A stretch of DNA of 64,000 nucleotides from the NCBI GenBank assembly GCA_026874595.1, contig CM049320.1, forward strand, positions 8,189,464 through 8,253,463, given 5' to 3'. The position numbers and the translations under genes were made by a program. The notes beneath the pieces are model-generated. The model did not search any database, had not been told where the DNA came from, and was given only the letters and a program-made list of their open reading frames with translations. Origin of the DNA: Sipunculus nudus (lineage: Eukaryota; Annelida; Sipuncula; Golfingiida; Sipunculidae). Positions 36,347-49,210 of the stretch are shown here, one piece after another (positions within the stretch are counted from its first letter, which is position 1; each line of letters opens with the position of its first letter).

Positions 36347-36538
36347 CTTTCCAGGCATATAGATATCATGAGTGCGAAAAAAATGTTATTGGTGTATACG
36401 TGTAAAATTTTATACATATTTCCTGAAGCATAGGACTTTTATTATGTAAAATATTTATGTAAATCAGTCTCGAATCTTAAAGAATCTAACACCTCTTGCA
36501 ATGGCATGCATGGATCACACAATAACAAACTCTCTGAC
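36347..36538 (+). repeat. Direct repeat, copy 2, next to a (TA)n tract
   Basis: Second copy of 35958-36149, following the 53-base (TA)n tract at 36291-36343. Confidence 0.9.
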
Positions 36539-36539
36539 A

Positions 36540-39310
36540 AATGATTACACGAATAACCTTTTACTTTTTATACTCACGAAATATATAATAGAGATTAGCA
36601 TCTATAATAGAACAACTTAAATATTAAACAATTAATAATTTATTTACACTCACAACACCAATGCACCCGTTACTTAAAAAAATAACGGCATGTCGCAATC
36701 ACATAAAAATGAACAAACACAAACGAAAATAAAAAACAAATCTGATTCAAATACATCTCAAAGCTTCAAATTAGTTTTATTTCACATATTTGCAACAATA
36801 TTAATACTACATGCGACTACATTTTAGTTCCGCACCATCGCAGATGAACGAAAATCAATCCATGATGTCAACGGACAAACTTCATAATACAAACCCAACA
36901 CGCCGCACCGGATTCTGAACCATAAATATTTATATCTCCAGAAAAAAATTACCAAAATCACACTTACCGAAAGCACACGCAATTTGCTTACATTCAGGCT
37001 ATCCACAGCGTCCAATGTTAACTATTCTTTACAGCAATATTCCAGTTGGCCAACAGTGTATTTAACTACCAGGCTCAATTCTGTAACAACCGTTCATCAT
37101 AGTAAGACCATAACTATGAGGCTGCCTTTCTGTATATGACAGCCCCTTTCCATATGTGCTGGCCCCAACTTGCGGATAGCCCATTTTTTGTAGCTTACGC
37201 ATGCTCTTATAATCATAATTTCTTGCTTCATTCAATAATAAGTTATACATTTAATATGGCGCGGTAAGGCATGAAGTGGACTATGATAGCGTATCTCACC
37301 AGCCAGGCTCATATGACAGTTGTCTCCGGGCACACTTTACCAGGCTTCCAGGTCGTATCTCGATGAAGACAGTTAAAATATTCTTTTGTACAGCCTTGTA
37401 GCTCTGGTAACTGTTTAATATCCCCGTTAACACATACCGTAAACGTCACCGCATGTGGCAACCGCAAAAATCCAAAACTGTTAGAATTTTAAAAAATCCG
37501 ACCCGCGCAGGAGTCCGCACGCATGGAAAGTAGATAATGATAAAACACTAGTGTTTAGTTCGTCCTTAGAAACGGGGTTGGTCAAAGACGCCCAGGGGTA
37601 TTAATATGTTAATATCAAATTAACTTAATACTACATTCTGTTTTAAAATTTTGTATGCAGACCGTAAGCACAATTTTCATCCAGACAAACCTTCATAAAG
37701 CGATGTAAACTAGCGAAGTGTATTGAAAAATAAAGTTCACTAAACCACTTAGGTCCAGTGGTCCAGCCTGTTTTCTTGTACGATGCGGCTTTTATGACAA
37801 AATAGTTACCAACCCGGACTGGAGTTTTCTTTCTGAATCCAATGGCCATAAACACAATCTTAATGTTGAGCTAGGCGATGAAGATAACAAATTGAATGGG
37901 AATTTAATACACTTCACTGACCCTCTCTGTAGCCGGCTTCAGCGTGAAAAAAATTATATTCCTTTTCCTTTCCGGCTTTTGTGAACACCTAGTGCACTAA
38001 CTGTGCGAATTAAGCTGTTTCAATTATTGTATTCAAAGACCGAAATTCGTAGATAACATCTGGATATCCAAGTGCGGATGTAGAATTGAATAGACAAGGG
38101 AGCGCAATACTCTGGTCCCGGTGAACGAGTGTACGCAGAATACAAGAAAACGTTTCTGTCACCTGCATAGCAGATGCAGCGAAGAAAAACGAGACGCCCA
38201 TCGTATCTTCTTTACGGTATTAAGCGTGATATTCATCTAATTTTCATATTCTTAGGTTGAAAAGGCTCCTGTGCCTACCCATAAACGCCTTAGAAAGCTG
38301 CCGTCGCAAAGAATCATTGCGAGCGGGATAACTGAAAATATCAAATAAATCTTTTGGTTCTTCAAATGTTACAGTTTATAGATATGTATGAGAGAACAAA
38401 ACCAATTTAAAATTGGGTCATAACCTTTACCAAGGGACCTTGACCTCGAATAGGTCCTTTTTGGGTAAAACATTTTCACACAAAACCTTAAATATCTGGA
38501 GAAAGGCTGGATGGCTTGGTCTGTGTTGAACAATGATCTTGAATGGCTATGCATGTTCGTGAGACTGATGGTGCCACCTATAATTATGTTATTGTTTTCG
38601 TGTCATTAAATAACCCCAGTACTTTCACTTTACAATATTCTGAACGATAAGATTGAAAAAAAAATGTTGGACTTTGCTTTATTGTGCAGATGCACAGGTA
38701 CGGATCATTGATCAAAAGAAACTTTGGGCCATGACCTTGATATATAAGAAAAAAATCACATGCAACATATTATTTGTCAAGAATAGAAGGGTTGTTCCGG
38801 AAATCAAAATGAACGATCTCGGTGTGTACGTTGTTTGAGCTGTTCAAAAACTGATGACCTTGACCATGAGTTTCAAGGTCTGTCGGTGTTATAAAAGGGT
38901 CTTTTTTTAACACCTTGTCTTCTGAAGTACTGCAAATTTCCCACTCAAATTTGAGTTTCTTTAGTTCAAATACTAGTGACCTTGACCTAATGAAGTGTCA
39001 ATATATGTATCAGAGGAAGACCCTTACTCACCGAGAGTATACCAATTGACTGGGGATTGAATGGCATCTTCAATACCAGATACCTCTAGATAAATATGCA
39101 TTTATAGTACGCCCCTCCCATCCAATACGCTACATGTTATAAAATACCTGAGAAATAGGTTGGGTCATATAGATATATAATATATTTTTCCCACATGGTT
39201 AGACATAGAATTTGCGTTTGCACAAAATGTGACAAAAAGAAATGTTTACCTGACACAATTATGTTTTCACATATTTAAAGATTTTTTCCAGTCATCTCCA
39301 AGACATTTGA
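36540..39310. other. Stretch with only unassigned minus-strand reading frames
   Basis: Four minus-strand frames are 60-70 residues long: 38010-38201 (hydrophobic start, two cysteines), 37643-37855 (RKKTPVRVGNYFVIKAASYK), 37062-37250 (Tyr-rich) and 36824-37015 (a possible membrane helix, LRVLSVSVILVIFF). A pyrimidine-rich acceptor precedes GTGACAGAAACG near 38160. They could be exons of an unknown small gene, but phases do not join convincingly and no family is recognised. Confidence 0.25.
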
Positions 39311-39558
39311 TCAATAACGATCAGCAATTATCTCACAGATGGCGAGCAGACGGACACTGGGATTACAGTCAGCCCACTGATACGCAAGCTCTGACGCTAT
39401 TCGGAGGAAGTCGGCGTTTACTTGTCCATACCAACCAAGGTTGTCAGGCTGCCCGTTTGCCCAATTATCGTTCACCACGTTAGCCCCTGTGGCCGTCCAT
39501 TTCCAGAACCCTTCTCTTTGAGCATCCGACCCTGATGTCCAAAATCCATGCCTAGCTC
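39311..39558 (-). CDS. Lectin gene terminal exon, C-terminal half of C-type lectin domain
   Basis: Acceptor TTGTAAG, stop TGA at 39311-39313. It encodes GFWTSGSDAQREGFWKW, NDNWANGQPDN, QWADC and LLAICE. The QPD and WAD motifs form the calcium/sugar site of the family. The usual cysteine in 'DCL' is replaced by Phe (DFL). Confidence 0.85.
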
Positions 39559-39795
39559 CTTACAATGTTAAAAAAATACAATTGGAATATCTTCATATAC
39601 TTTATCAAAGTAGTCTAAATTAACTCTTTGGCCGAAAGCTTAACATTTTAAAATGGATTTATATGGAACGTATCCATAAAGGACCCAAATGGATACAAAT
39701 TACGACAATTTTGTAAACTTAAAGTTATATATAGAATGGTTGGACTTTTAATATTAACCAACTTAAATACGTGGTTGATCCGGCATATTTATATG

Positions 39796-39829
<34 letters not shown>

Positions 39830-41645
39830 TATATATATCACGTTATGAGTTCTCAAAATTCTTGTTTAACAAAAATTGTTGGCACCCTAAAAGCCCCCCC
39901 CCCCCCCCCCCCCCCATTCTACTTGTATCCAGTTGTGTCACGTCTTACGACCCACTGATTTGACACTTTAGTTGGACATCGTAGCTTTTTTTCGGCGATC
40001 CAGGGAAATCAAGGAGCCCGAAAGGATTGATGAATGTATAAAAGTATGAAATAAATAATAACTAATTCAAACGATATATTTAGTACAATCGTCATCTTAA
40101 AAGGAATATCATACGTATAAGCACGGTACCCTAATAGCAAATACACCTACCGCCAACATAAACAAGCCGACACAAATTGACTGAAAACGGGGTGCCAACT
40201 ACCGCTAATCACAGAATAGAGAAATCCAAACGAGCCTTCCTCCATTTTATTTTATTTATTTTTTTAAATATACCCTGCGCCAACGCACATTTGTTTGTGT
40301 AAAGATCTCTACAGATAAGTCGCAAATGCCGTTCGACGAACTTCAGATTAGCAGAAAACATTAATTTATATGATCCTCACGGCTAGTGCTCAAACAAAGA
40401 TATGTTTTTTCCGTGCATGCAGCAGAAACCGTGAATTTTATAAGCGTATGTATACTGTTCTCAATCGTTGAACTTTACACACAGAGGCCCGCTTCTGTTT
40501 TAAGCATTCAGAATGTTGACAGTCTATTTTAATAATGTCTGCCCCCGCTATTACGCAGAGACGCCAATCAGAAACTCATCTTAAAGGACACGCCTGTGCG
40601 AACAAATTTCATTTAGAATATCATAAGTGAAAAAAACGCCTAGCATATTTATATTTTTTCAGTGAAGGTGTTTTAACTGATCTTCGCTGACAATCTGTTG
40701 ACTTATAAATTGACATGTATTTTCACAGCGTTTCTGTCATTTCCAAAGTAATCACGCACCATGATAGATCTAGGGGTGTCGCACATAAGACGTTTAACCA
40801 ATGACCTTATGACTTATTAGCCCTATTTACACTAGAAAAATATGGCGCGCGCTAGACCGGTCCAGAAAAATGTGGAGCGGCTACATTTTAACTTTCGTTC
40901 ACACTGTGCAGGACCAGCTGACCATGTAGAGCGCTACCCTGTCAAGTTAGGCCGCATTGCACTTGGACCGGCCTAGAATCTGCATTGCGTTTACATGCAG
41001 ATAAATACTGCAATCTAGCACGGTCTAGATTGGATTCCCCCTTGCGCGCATGGCTAAATCCCAGTCACATGACGGCCGAACCTTGCTGGAGCGCGCTGTA
41101 TAGGTAGCGCGCTCCACTTCTGTTTACACACATTCGAAGCACAAATGAAGGCCGTGCCAGAAGCGTCTGGCGCGCGCCAGAATGTAGAACCGACTCAAAC
41201 CGGTGGTCAAACTGTAGCGCGCTCCAGACCGTAAAACCTCGAAATCTGGCGCGTAATCTAAATGAAGTAGAGCGCTCTAGAAAAACGTGTGTAAATGGGG
41301 CTAATTACGCGTGAGCAAATCATTTCAATCGGCACAAAAAATTTTATAGTATAAATATCATATCAATATGGTGCTGTTTTAAACTAAGGTATGAACTTTT
41401 TGAGGATTCTTTGGCAACTTAATTCTGCGAATATGGGGGAAAAATTCCTTTCGCTAGCCAATATTTATGGGTTTGGGAAACCCTGACTTAATTTCACGTC
41501 AACAAGCCCATCAAGGGCGGTTTGATAATATCGGCTACCATAAGTACTGCCAGAGCGTTTTATGTAAGAATGGCTCACCCCTTCTGATTTTTTTAAAGAG
41601 AATTAAAAAAATCCATGGCGACGCTCATTACGATTGGGGCACTCA

Positions 41646-41698
<53 letters not shown>

Positions 41699-44310
41699 GG
41701 AAAAGGTATCGTTAAAATACGCACGTACACTTCCTTTAACACAAATATATCTTGCTCAATATAATAATAGTAATTAAGTTTATAGCAGACTCAAAGTCTA
41801 TATATATATGCTGCATACATGGAATGAAATGAATGTGAAAAAGTATCATTAATGGTGTACATACAACATATAAATAAACATGTGAATCTATAAAAGGTGT
41901 GAAGTGTGGTGAGCAAGTACTGTCCTCCAACTAATGCATCTAGTGACGAGTTTGTATCTTCAGGCATTAAAACGTAAGTGAAATTGATTGCTTTATACTT
42001 AAAGGGATCTAATCACCTATCTGACCTTTATAAACTAAAGATGATCCCTTATAAAAAGAGACAAAAAAGTGAATATCACATGCTGTTTGTTTTTGTTTAT
42101 ATCAACGTGTTTATAATATGTAGGGGCCCGCCAAAATAGTCAAAACAAATTTATAAGGGCATCTGCCTGCAAGTCAGATAAGCCAGAGCATGGCAATTTG
42201 CGTTTAGCAACAAATGACCTTTCTACCTCAGTATATATGCAACCTACCATCTAAGGTTACATGTTTTTTTCCGTTTGTCAACATTGCTGTGTTTACAAAC
42301 AAGTTGTTGATAAACTAGTCCATACATTCATGTCAGAGGCGTTATTAGAACTTTTCATAACCAGAATTACCCTTAGGTTATAAATATATACACAGAGGAA
42401 GCTAGAAGTTATATACATGTATATTTTTAAAGTTGTAAAGGTGAATAGGCTAAAAGTTTTATATAGTTTCCGTATAGTAGCAAATGCATGGAATATATAT
42501 CTGAGTATGTAGAATTTATAATTACTTAAAATATTTTAGGATACACCGTCAATATTTAATATTTAACTGTGTCGCAGTTACTGACATTTTCACTCCTATG
42601 GCAGTAAATAATTATATTTCGGTAAGTGGTAATTCTTTAAAATAAAAAAGGTAATTCTATGACACTCCGTCCATACAAATAAAAAAAAAACATGAAAAGT
42701 CATATCATCAACAAAACTTGGTAACGCTATCTACTCACAAAAGATGGCCATCCCTGACAAAATATGAAATGAATCATTTTTTTTGGTTGGGTACCTTTTT
42801 AGTAATCTTTCATTTTTATTTGTAAAAAAAGAGGGGCGGGGGGGGGGGGAGAGGGGGTGTTGAATGCCACAGTGACATGTGCGGGGCGGTTGCGGGTCGA
42901 TTTATTTTTTATAGGAGCGGGGCGGTGCGGGCTGGTTTTCACAGCTGGGGGCGGGGCGGTTGCAAGTTGAAGGTTTTTTATTGCGGGCTCTAAATTCTGG
43001 CCTGCACAGGGCTCTTATATATACGTGTATGGGTGGGTGTTGGTGTGTTTGATTACATATCAAAAGCTGGTGTTCCTGTATCACTGCATGGAAATATGAG
43101 ATTCCGAACAGATAAAAAGTAACAATAATTGTACACACATACACACACACATATAAACACCAATACATATATGATTAGGTAAAAACAAATCGATAATTTG
43201 GGAAGACATCACCCATATGCAATTTGCCGCCGCAACTTTACGACATGAACGTCTGTTAAATTTATGTACATTTATTTTTACCTTGGATATCCGTTCTGCT
43301 GATCATCGTTTCAACGTGACGCTGTTCCTCCTCCGTTTCCATGGTGATTAAATCTCCTTCAAATGACTGACATTTATAACGAGCCCTGTGCCATGAGAGG
43401 CGGTAATACAGGAACATATAACAAGATGGCGGAGCCTTGTCCTCTGACGTGAGCAAATCCGTGCCATGCATTTGCGAAAAACCCTGTGGGCATTCTTGAT
43501 AGAAGTAAAACATGAATCAGTATAATTCTAAGTTTTCCATAATATTATGTATTAATTCAGTTATCATTGTATGTTATTGATCCCCTTATAATAAAGTGTA
43601 ATCCTCGTGTTCTGGTCTCTTTTATTCTATTAAAATCCTGTGAATAGCAAAATTTTATAACAGGGTATTTTCTAACAGCCTCACAAATTAGTTGAATAAG
43701 CAGTTTATCGCATATTGAAAACTATCATAAAGATGGTAATATAATCAGATTAGAGAGAAAACGAGATTTTTGTTAATAAATATAAATATATAAGCATTAT
43801 ATATATAACCAAAATGTGGGATTATCACTCTAAATATTAGCCAAGATGCTGTTCAACATATTTATTACATACATATTGTTTCTGTCATGTTAACCAGTAG
43901 AAAGCAACCGTAATCAACATGAAGAAACACGAACTTTTTTTTATGTCTAACACGTCGAACCACAAATGTGATGGAAACAAAATAATATACAAAAACAATA
44001 AAAAACGAGCTATTCGTAAAGCTTAGTAAATATTACTTGTGTAAACACATACTATATGCACTGGCGTAAAAAGTGGATCCTGTGTCAAATAAATCGTCCA
44101 GTACTTGTGACAAGACAAGCTCACAATTTTCTTGTCTGTTAACATTGAACCCTCGGCATGTTGGTAGTTTATTGCACCTGAGGAGACAGCGTGACCGGAC
44201 GGAAAACGCGTGAGAATCAACTGTGTCCAACATGGCTGTAATAACCGGTACGCCACGCCTCTGTGGATGCCTTCTATATACCCTGCCTCCTGTCTCCTGT
44301 GACAATGCCA
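39311..44310 (-). CDS. PAN/apple plus C-type lectin domain protein, 5' end missing
   Basis: Three minus-strand exons join in phase 1 throughout: 44310-44053, 43494-43282 and 39558-39311. The first encodes a PAN/apple-like cysteine cluster (CLLRCNKLPTCRGFNV...CELVLS). The next two form one C-type lectin domain, from CPQGF through WHRARYKC to NGQPDN and LLAICE, ending in TGA. PAN-lectin proteins of invertebrates are usually secreted or membrane-anchored recognition proteins; QPD is the motif linked to galactose-type binding in the family. The conserved cysteine before the WxD segment is Phe (ADFLRI), so one disulfide looks lost. The signal-peptide exon upstream of 44310 was not found. The 3.7-kb intron holds a GC-rich MITE, a poly-C run and a (TA)n tract. 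Confidence 0.75.
39894..39915. repeat. Homopolymer C tract (22 nt)
   Basis: Uninterrupted C run in the long lectin-gene intron, about 55 bp from a (TA)n tract. Confidence 0.95.
40817..41304. mobile_element. MITE with TTA target duplication (PIF/Harbinger-like)
   Basis: 488 bp with inverted ends TTAGCCCTATTTACAC and its complement GTGTAAATGGGGCTAA, flanked by TTA on both sides (40814-40816 and 41305-41307). A 3-bp TWA target and short TIRs are typical of PIF/Harbinger elements. It has no coding capacity. The interior is far richer in GC than its surroundings, with many GCGCGC and TCTAGA-type repeats (AGCGCGCTCCA). Confidence 0.8.
42830..42995. repeat. G-rich low-complexity tract
   Basis: Runs of G (42838-42849) and repeated GCGGGGCGGT text on the plus strand, within the lectin intron. 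It could form G-quadruplexes; no gene. Confidence 0.7.
43282..43494 (-). CDS. Lectin gene exon, N-terminal half of C-type lectin domain
   Basis: 213 nt, acceptor CTATCAAG, donor GTAAAA, phase 1 to 1. It encodes CPQGFSQMHG, SCYMF, LSWHRARYKCQSFEGDLITM and EEEQRHVETMI: the first beta strands and helices of the fold. Confidence 0.85.
44053..44310 (-). CDS. Lectin gene exon, PAN/apple-like domain
   Basis: 258 nt, acceptor ATTGTAG, donor GTATGT (phase 1 to 1). It contains six cysteine-spaced residues including RCLLRCNKLPTCRGFN. An alternative donor downstream at the TTACACAA end would break phase with the next exon, which is why GTATGT was chosen. Confidence 0.7.
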
Positions 44311-47300
44311 CTACAATTATAATATTAAGCTTTTATTATCTAAAAAATAATAATATTCTCCATTAACTAATTGGCAATTCCAATTTGGTCTAAGTAGCAT
44401 TTATGAACGATTATTCTTAATTTTATTATATTGTTTTATGGTTTAAATAATTGGAACATGGCGCGTTGGTGGCATTGTATAATAAAATAAATAAATAAAA
44501 TAAGCCATCAGTGAGGATTTTGTTAATTTTTTTTCTCCACATGTATGCGCTAGGTTAGGATTAGTCTATCATTAAAAAAACATTCTGAGACGTTCATTCA
44601 TGGGAGCTGTGTATGTTTCACCCACCAACCAGCTGACTTTCTAACTCAGTTTTAAATGTTCCATATATGCTACTCATATACTTAAAAAAAGAATATAGCA
44701 TTCTTTTTAATGCCATCCCCAAAGCAGTATTAATGTTTTATAACAAAGCATATTTATTTAACACTACATTGATAAATAAGAAGGAAGAATAGCCCGCTGA
44801 AGTTAAACCAGCCTATTGCGTCCTAACGGCTTAAGTTGTGAAGTAAAATTCAGTGCATAAGTTCCTTTTTATGATTTTGAAAAAAATAATAACCTGAAAA
44901 TATGTATGCTACTTGATTTATCAAGCTTCTGGATTTATCAAATTTGAATTAGGTTCAAGACCATCCACACGGCCCGCAAAATAAATTATGTGCCAGTAAA
45001 TAATGCCGGTTGTATTAAGATGTCAACGTTGGGACAAGTTCATATACGTATTTTATTTTTACGATTAGTACAGAGATTGCAAAATATTGACTTGGCCTCG
45101 TTCCTCAATAGTGTAGAAACATGCTGTACCTCCCTATTGTTACTGCCTCTGACGTTATAAATTAAACTATTTAAAGCTTCGTCTGTAGCTTAGCCAACAT
45201 AGAATATGATTTGTCACAACTTTGATTCTTTCTCGACGTTTACATAATTGAATACGCTTGATTTCAATCGACATTTTCCAGCTTTATGCCACCTGTAGCA
45301 ACTGAGTTGATAACAAAGACAATTCTGTTTAAATCATTAAAATGACTGATGTTATCGTTGGCATATTCATGTTTTTATATTCCAGTATAAACATGACATA
45401 CCGGCACAGAAAAGGCCAATTGTTGTCAAATCATCAACCTTGCTAAAGTATTGGAGTATGCTATAAACAAAGCCGACAGAATTATGTCATTTTCAATTTT
45501 TTTTTCTTGACGGATTCACACAACCCCATAGAAAACGCAAGATTTGCCTGTAGATCTATAGATCTATTCCCATATCACCGGTGAACCAGTTCTTTCCTGA
45601 ACAAACTTGTCAAAATTATCAGTGGCGCAGTGTGAGCAAGTGAATCTCATTTTGTTTGCTTCAGCCACAACCGTGCAAAGACAGATTTGCTACAATTTAT
45701 AATCTTACAAAAGTTCATCATAAGTACCAAAGACATGGTATTTTGATATTTATATAATTTCATGTTTAATGTTAATCTTTACCGAAAACCCTTGGCCGTG
45801 CATACTACCAGCGAACCCTCATTGAACTGGTGAATGATTAGGAAAAGATCATTTTTAATAAAATCTAGCCTAAACTTTCCATATATGTGCTAATAGGGGT
45901 AAGTGTCGCTCATTGGAGATAAACAGGAAAAGAACATATCCTTCAGAAGACTCTGAAATCCAACAGAGATAATCGTAGATTTAAAAGGGGGGAAATAAAG
46001 AGGAACGACAGAGCAATGCTGGGTCAAACAAAGCATCATCCTTTAACCGCTAATTGCAGGGATGTCTCCATAAACGACGTTTAACCCCATACAAGTGATA
46101 AGTTCATTAGTTTACAGTGATAGGTTCATTATATGTGTTCCTACCAACTCTTATCAGTATGGTGGATGGCCTGCCCTATTCAGTCAAACGGTTATTTCGA
46201 ATGCACCTAATTCAAATTATCAAGCCCAAATATTTATATGACTGAATGGCACACTTATGAACAGGTTATGGTTGTTACATGTTCTGGGGGTTGGGTTATG
46301 ACGTAATTCTTAAAGATCGTCTACTTAACTTTCAAGCTTTTTTGTTTTTCTATTTCAAAAACTAAGATTTTACAATAAGCTTGGATATACACATAAGCGG
46401 CACGGTACGGACTATAGCAACAGGGAACAGATCCATACCAGATGTCTAGCGTAAACCTTTCATCAAAACGCATAATTATATTGATTCAGGTATACGTCAA
46501 CCTTTCAACAATGTTTAATTGTTCCACCCATACTTTAATTACCCAGAAATATTCAATGTTTAATATAGGCATGATTTATTTAATTGCGATAACAATTACA
46601 GAAACATATTATTATATTAACAAAAAGGCATTGTGCATATAATACATTAAACAATTCAAACAAATATATATATTTTGGTATTATTATACCGGAATAAAAT
46701 CCAGATGTCAACTAGCCAACTGATTCTGTGTAATATGTGTATATTTTACACTTTATTAGATATTGTGCTGTTATTCATGTTATACTTCTTTTTGTTATAT
46801 CGATATTTATTTTAAACTCATATTTTTGCATCATATAATAAGTACATATACATATACACATACATTTAAACATATATAAATTATAGCTCACTTATGAATC
46901 GAATATGATAAGTTTATAAGTGAGCTAAATAGTAACCAGTGATATGAACTATAAAGCGGTTGCCTTTTTATTCGGTATTGTTGTGCTCTATATGTTTCTT
47001 TATATCTATAAACCTTCTCTATTTGCCCCCATATGATTTTCACCGGTTTTTCTTTCCTGTGTCTGCCTTGAAAAAAGTGTTTACTCTGGGCAAGTTCATG
47101 CTGTAACATTATATTTATACAGCGTCGTTTTCTAAAATAGTTCAAACAAAACCGTTGCGATTTAATTGTTTAACCTCACCCGTATTTGTATTCTCTAATC
47201 AATATATGGTAAAACTATATGATATAACTAGATCTACAAAAGGGGATTCTCGAAATCACCCCTATGATTAAGTCTACATTTCAGTATTTAATGCTAGAAG

Positions 47301-47600
47301 TCTTCTGTATCTAATTTATATTATAATTTCTCCGATGCCTTATCCTCATTCATGAGCTTCTGAATAGAATGCTGTTAAATAACATTTGAATATACTTCTG
47401 TTCCAGCTCTTTTTTTTCCATATTAAATTATGAGTCTAAATAATCATATACTATCCATACACCCAACCATTGGCAGAAAATGTAACTTAAGGCAATATCA
47501 TTTTAAATAGTGTTGTTTGCCGATTCGCGGGAATGGAAACAAGGCCGCAGCCAAGATTTTGAGATGAGTCACGCTTATTCTTAGCAACCGATGCACAAAT
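44311..47600. other. Stretch without recognised genes
   Basis: AT-rich DNA between the lectin PAN exon and the caspase 3' end. A signal-peptide exon of the lectin gene is expected here on the minus strand but none stands out. Minus-strand frames such as 46888-47145 have no recognisable motif. Confidence 0.5.
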
Positions 47601-47604
47601 ATGG

Positions 47605-47620
47605 GAATATATGTATATAT

Positions 47621-47663
<43 letters not shown>

Positions 47664-47691
47664 TTAGAGAGAGAGAGAGAGAGAGAGAGAG
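47605..47691. repeat. Compound (TA)n(GA)n microsatellite
   Basis: TA repeats followed by an uninterrupted GA run (47666-47691). Directly to its right lies a hammerhead-ribozyme-like sequence on the minus strand. Confidence 0.9.
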
Positions 47692-47725
47692 GGTAGCCGT
47701 GGTTGTTGTTCTTTTATTCATGAGC

Positions 47726-47752
47726 TTTCGGAGCTTCGAGCTCCTTCATCAG
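47726..47752 (-). ncRNA. Hammerhead-ribozyme-like core (candidate)
   Basis: The minus strand reads CTGATGA, then a GGAGCT-CGA-AGCTCC hairpin, then GAAA. This is the layout of the conserved hammerhead core around helix II. Helices I and III and the cleavage triplet could not be confirmed by eye, and an extra A follows CTGATGA. Such motifs are known in Penelope-like elements and retrozymes. A degenerate counterpart is at 48867-48894. Confidence 0.35.
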
Positions 47753-47963
47753 CAAGCTGAATGTGTAAAAAAGCGGCTGTATGTGTATGTGTGGTTAAAA
47801 ATGTATAACAACTATAATGCGTGGTACAGCGAGTATATGTATATGTGTGTATATGTGTGCGTAGATACTTTTATTAAAACATGAATGTATGGTGTGTGTC
47901 GGGCGAGATTGTAATCCATGGACATTTTAATTGAGCCCATCATTTTACTATTCTTGTAATACT

Positions 47964-47969
47964 TTTATT
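47964..47969 (-). promoter_or_regulatory. Polyadenylation signal AATAAA for the caspase gene
   Basis: AATAAA on the minus strand, about 80 bases after the caspase stop codon. Confidence 0.55.
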
Positions 47970-48050
47970 AATTAAACAACTGTTACAATCGACAATATTG
48001 CCGTTTATGAATCAAACCATTCATCAATGTCTGTAAATAAACAAGCTATA

Positions 48051-48158
48051 TTAAATTCCAGGGAACAGGTAGAATGGTTTGTTCAGTCCGTCAATGGCCT
48101 CTGGTGTCTGAATAATACCTTCGTGTTGGCCGTATTTCGTGGATACATTGTGTCTCAC
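48051..48158 (-). CDS. Caspase terminal exon
   Basis: 35 codons and TAA at 48051-48053, acceptor TATTTCAG. Reads VRHNVSTKYGQHEG, IIQTPEAIDGLNKPFYLFPG, I. Matches the C-terminal 'QtPe...K.lyF.PG' of p10 subunits. Confidence 0.85.
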   Translation of the reverse strand: MRHNVSTKYGQHEGIIQTPEAIDGLNKPFYLFPGI

Positions 48159-48795
48159 CTGAAATAAAAAGAAATCCACCAAAACATTTAAGCAAAAAAC
48201 TGGAAGGTTCGGGATCCGCAACCTTGCGTGCTGTTACCACTCATGCTTGGGAATGTAGGTGTGTTTTCGGTTACTAATTCATCCAGGGGTTTGGACGGTT
48301 GATGGGGGCATTGTCATAAAACAAGGTGCACGCCAGAAACCGATTATTCAGTTCCAGTTGTTTATCCAGAATGACTCACCTCCGCCATTAACTCAGACAG
48401 GTGATTTGTGGGTGCTTGTTTCCTGAATACTTCATTTATTTCCCTGAGAAACCAACTTCCCTCGCCCGGATTTCTAGCTGCTCGCCTTTCTGTGGGCACA
48501 ATATTTTAATAATTCTCATGCTACCTCAATGACAAGTTATCCTTAAAAAGTATTAATATGAATATCAACGACCCTTATTTAAATGACGTATTTAAAATTA
48601 TATCTTATATAGAGTGTCGAATAATTTTTTTTCGTATCCTACTTGGCTGTGTTGCGAATCCGAAATAATAGTTGCAGAAGTCCGCAACCCGATTTGCCGT
48701 GTACTGTTGAAATTCTTCTGGGGAGTCAAACTCCACAACCGGTGGTACCTTATCCAAGTCAACCCCTCTATCCACACCGGCTATATATATATATA

Positions 48796-48848
<53 letters not shown>

Positions 48849-49169
48849 GTTGGTTAAGAGGAGGGGTTTCGAAGCGCACAGGCTTCTTTGTCAGGTGATA
48901 GGTTGGAACAGGTAGAAAGGTCTTTATATATAGTAGAACGACAATGTTTAAAGTCCATAATGAAAGAAACAGAGTATTTACATTTTAATATTCAGAAATA
49001 TGATATATATATTAATAAAAGCATTTTTTTGTCGTAGCACATACCAGTACCCATCGCTTCACTTAGGTAATTCCACGAATATGTATGTATGCTGTAGTCA
49101 TCGATATCATTACATCACGTTACGGATCGCTCAATACAATTTGCGGTCCTCCATTATTATTATTAATAA

Positions 49170-49210
<41 letters not shown>

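Noticed and set aside
42902-43168. Minus-strand frame over the G-rich tract
   Set aside because: Low-complexity translation (Pro/Arg/His-rich) of a simple repeat.
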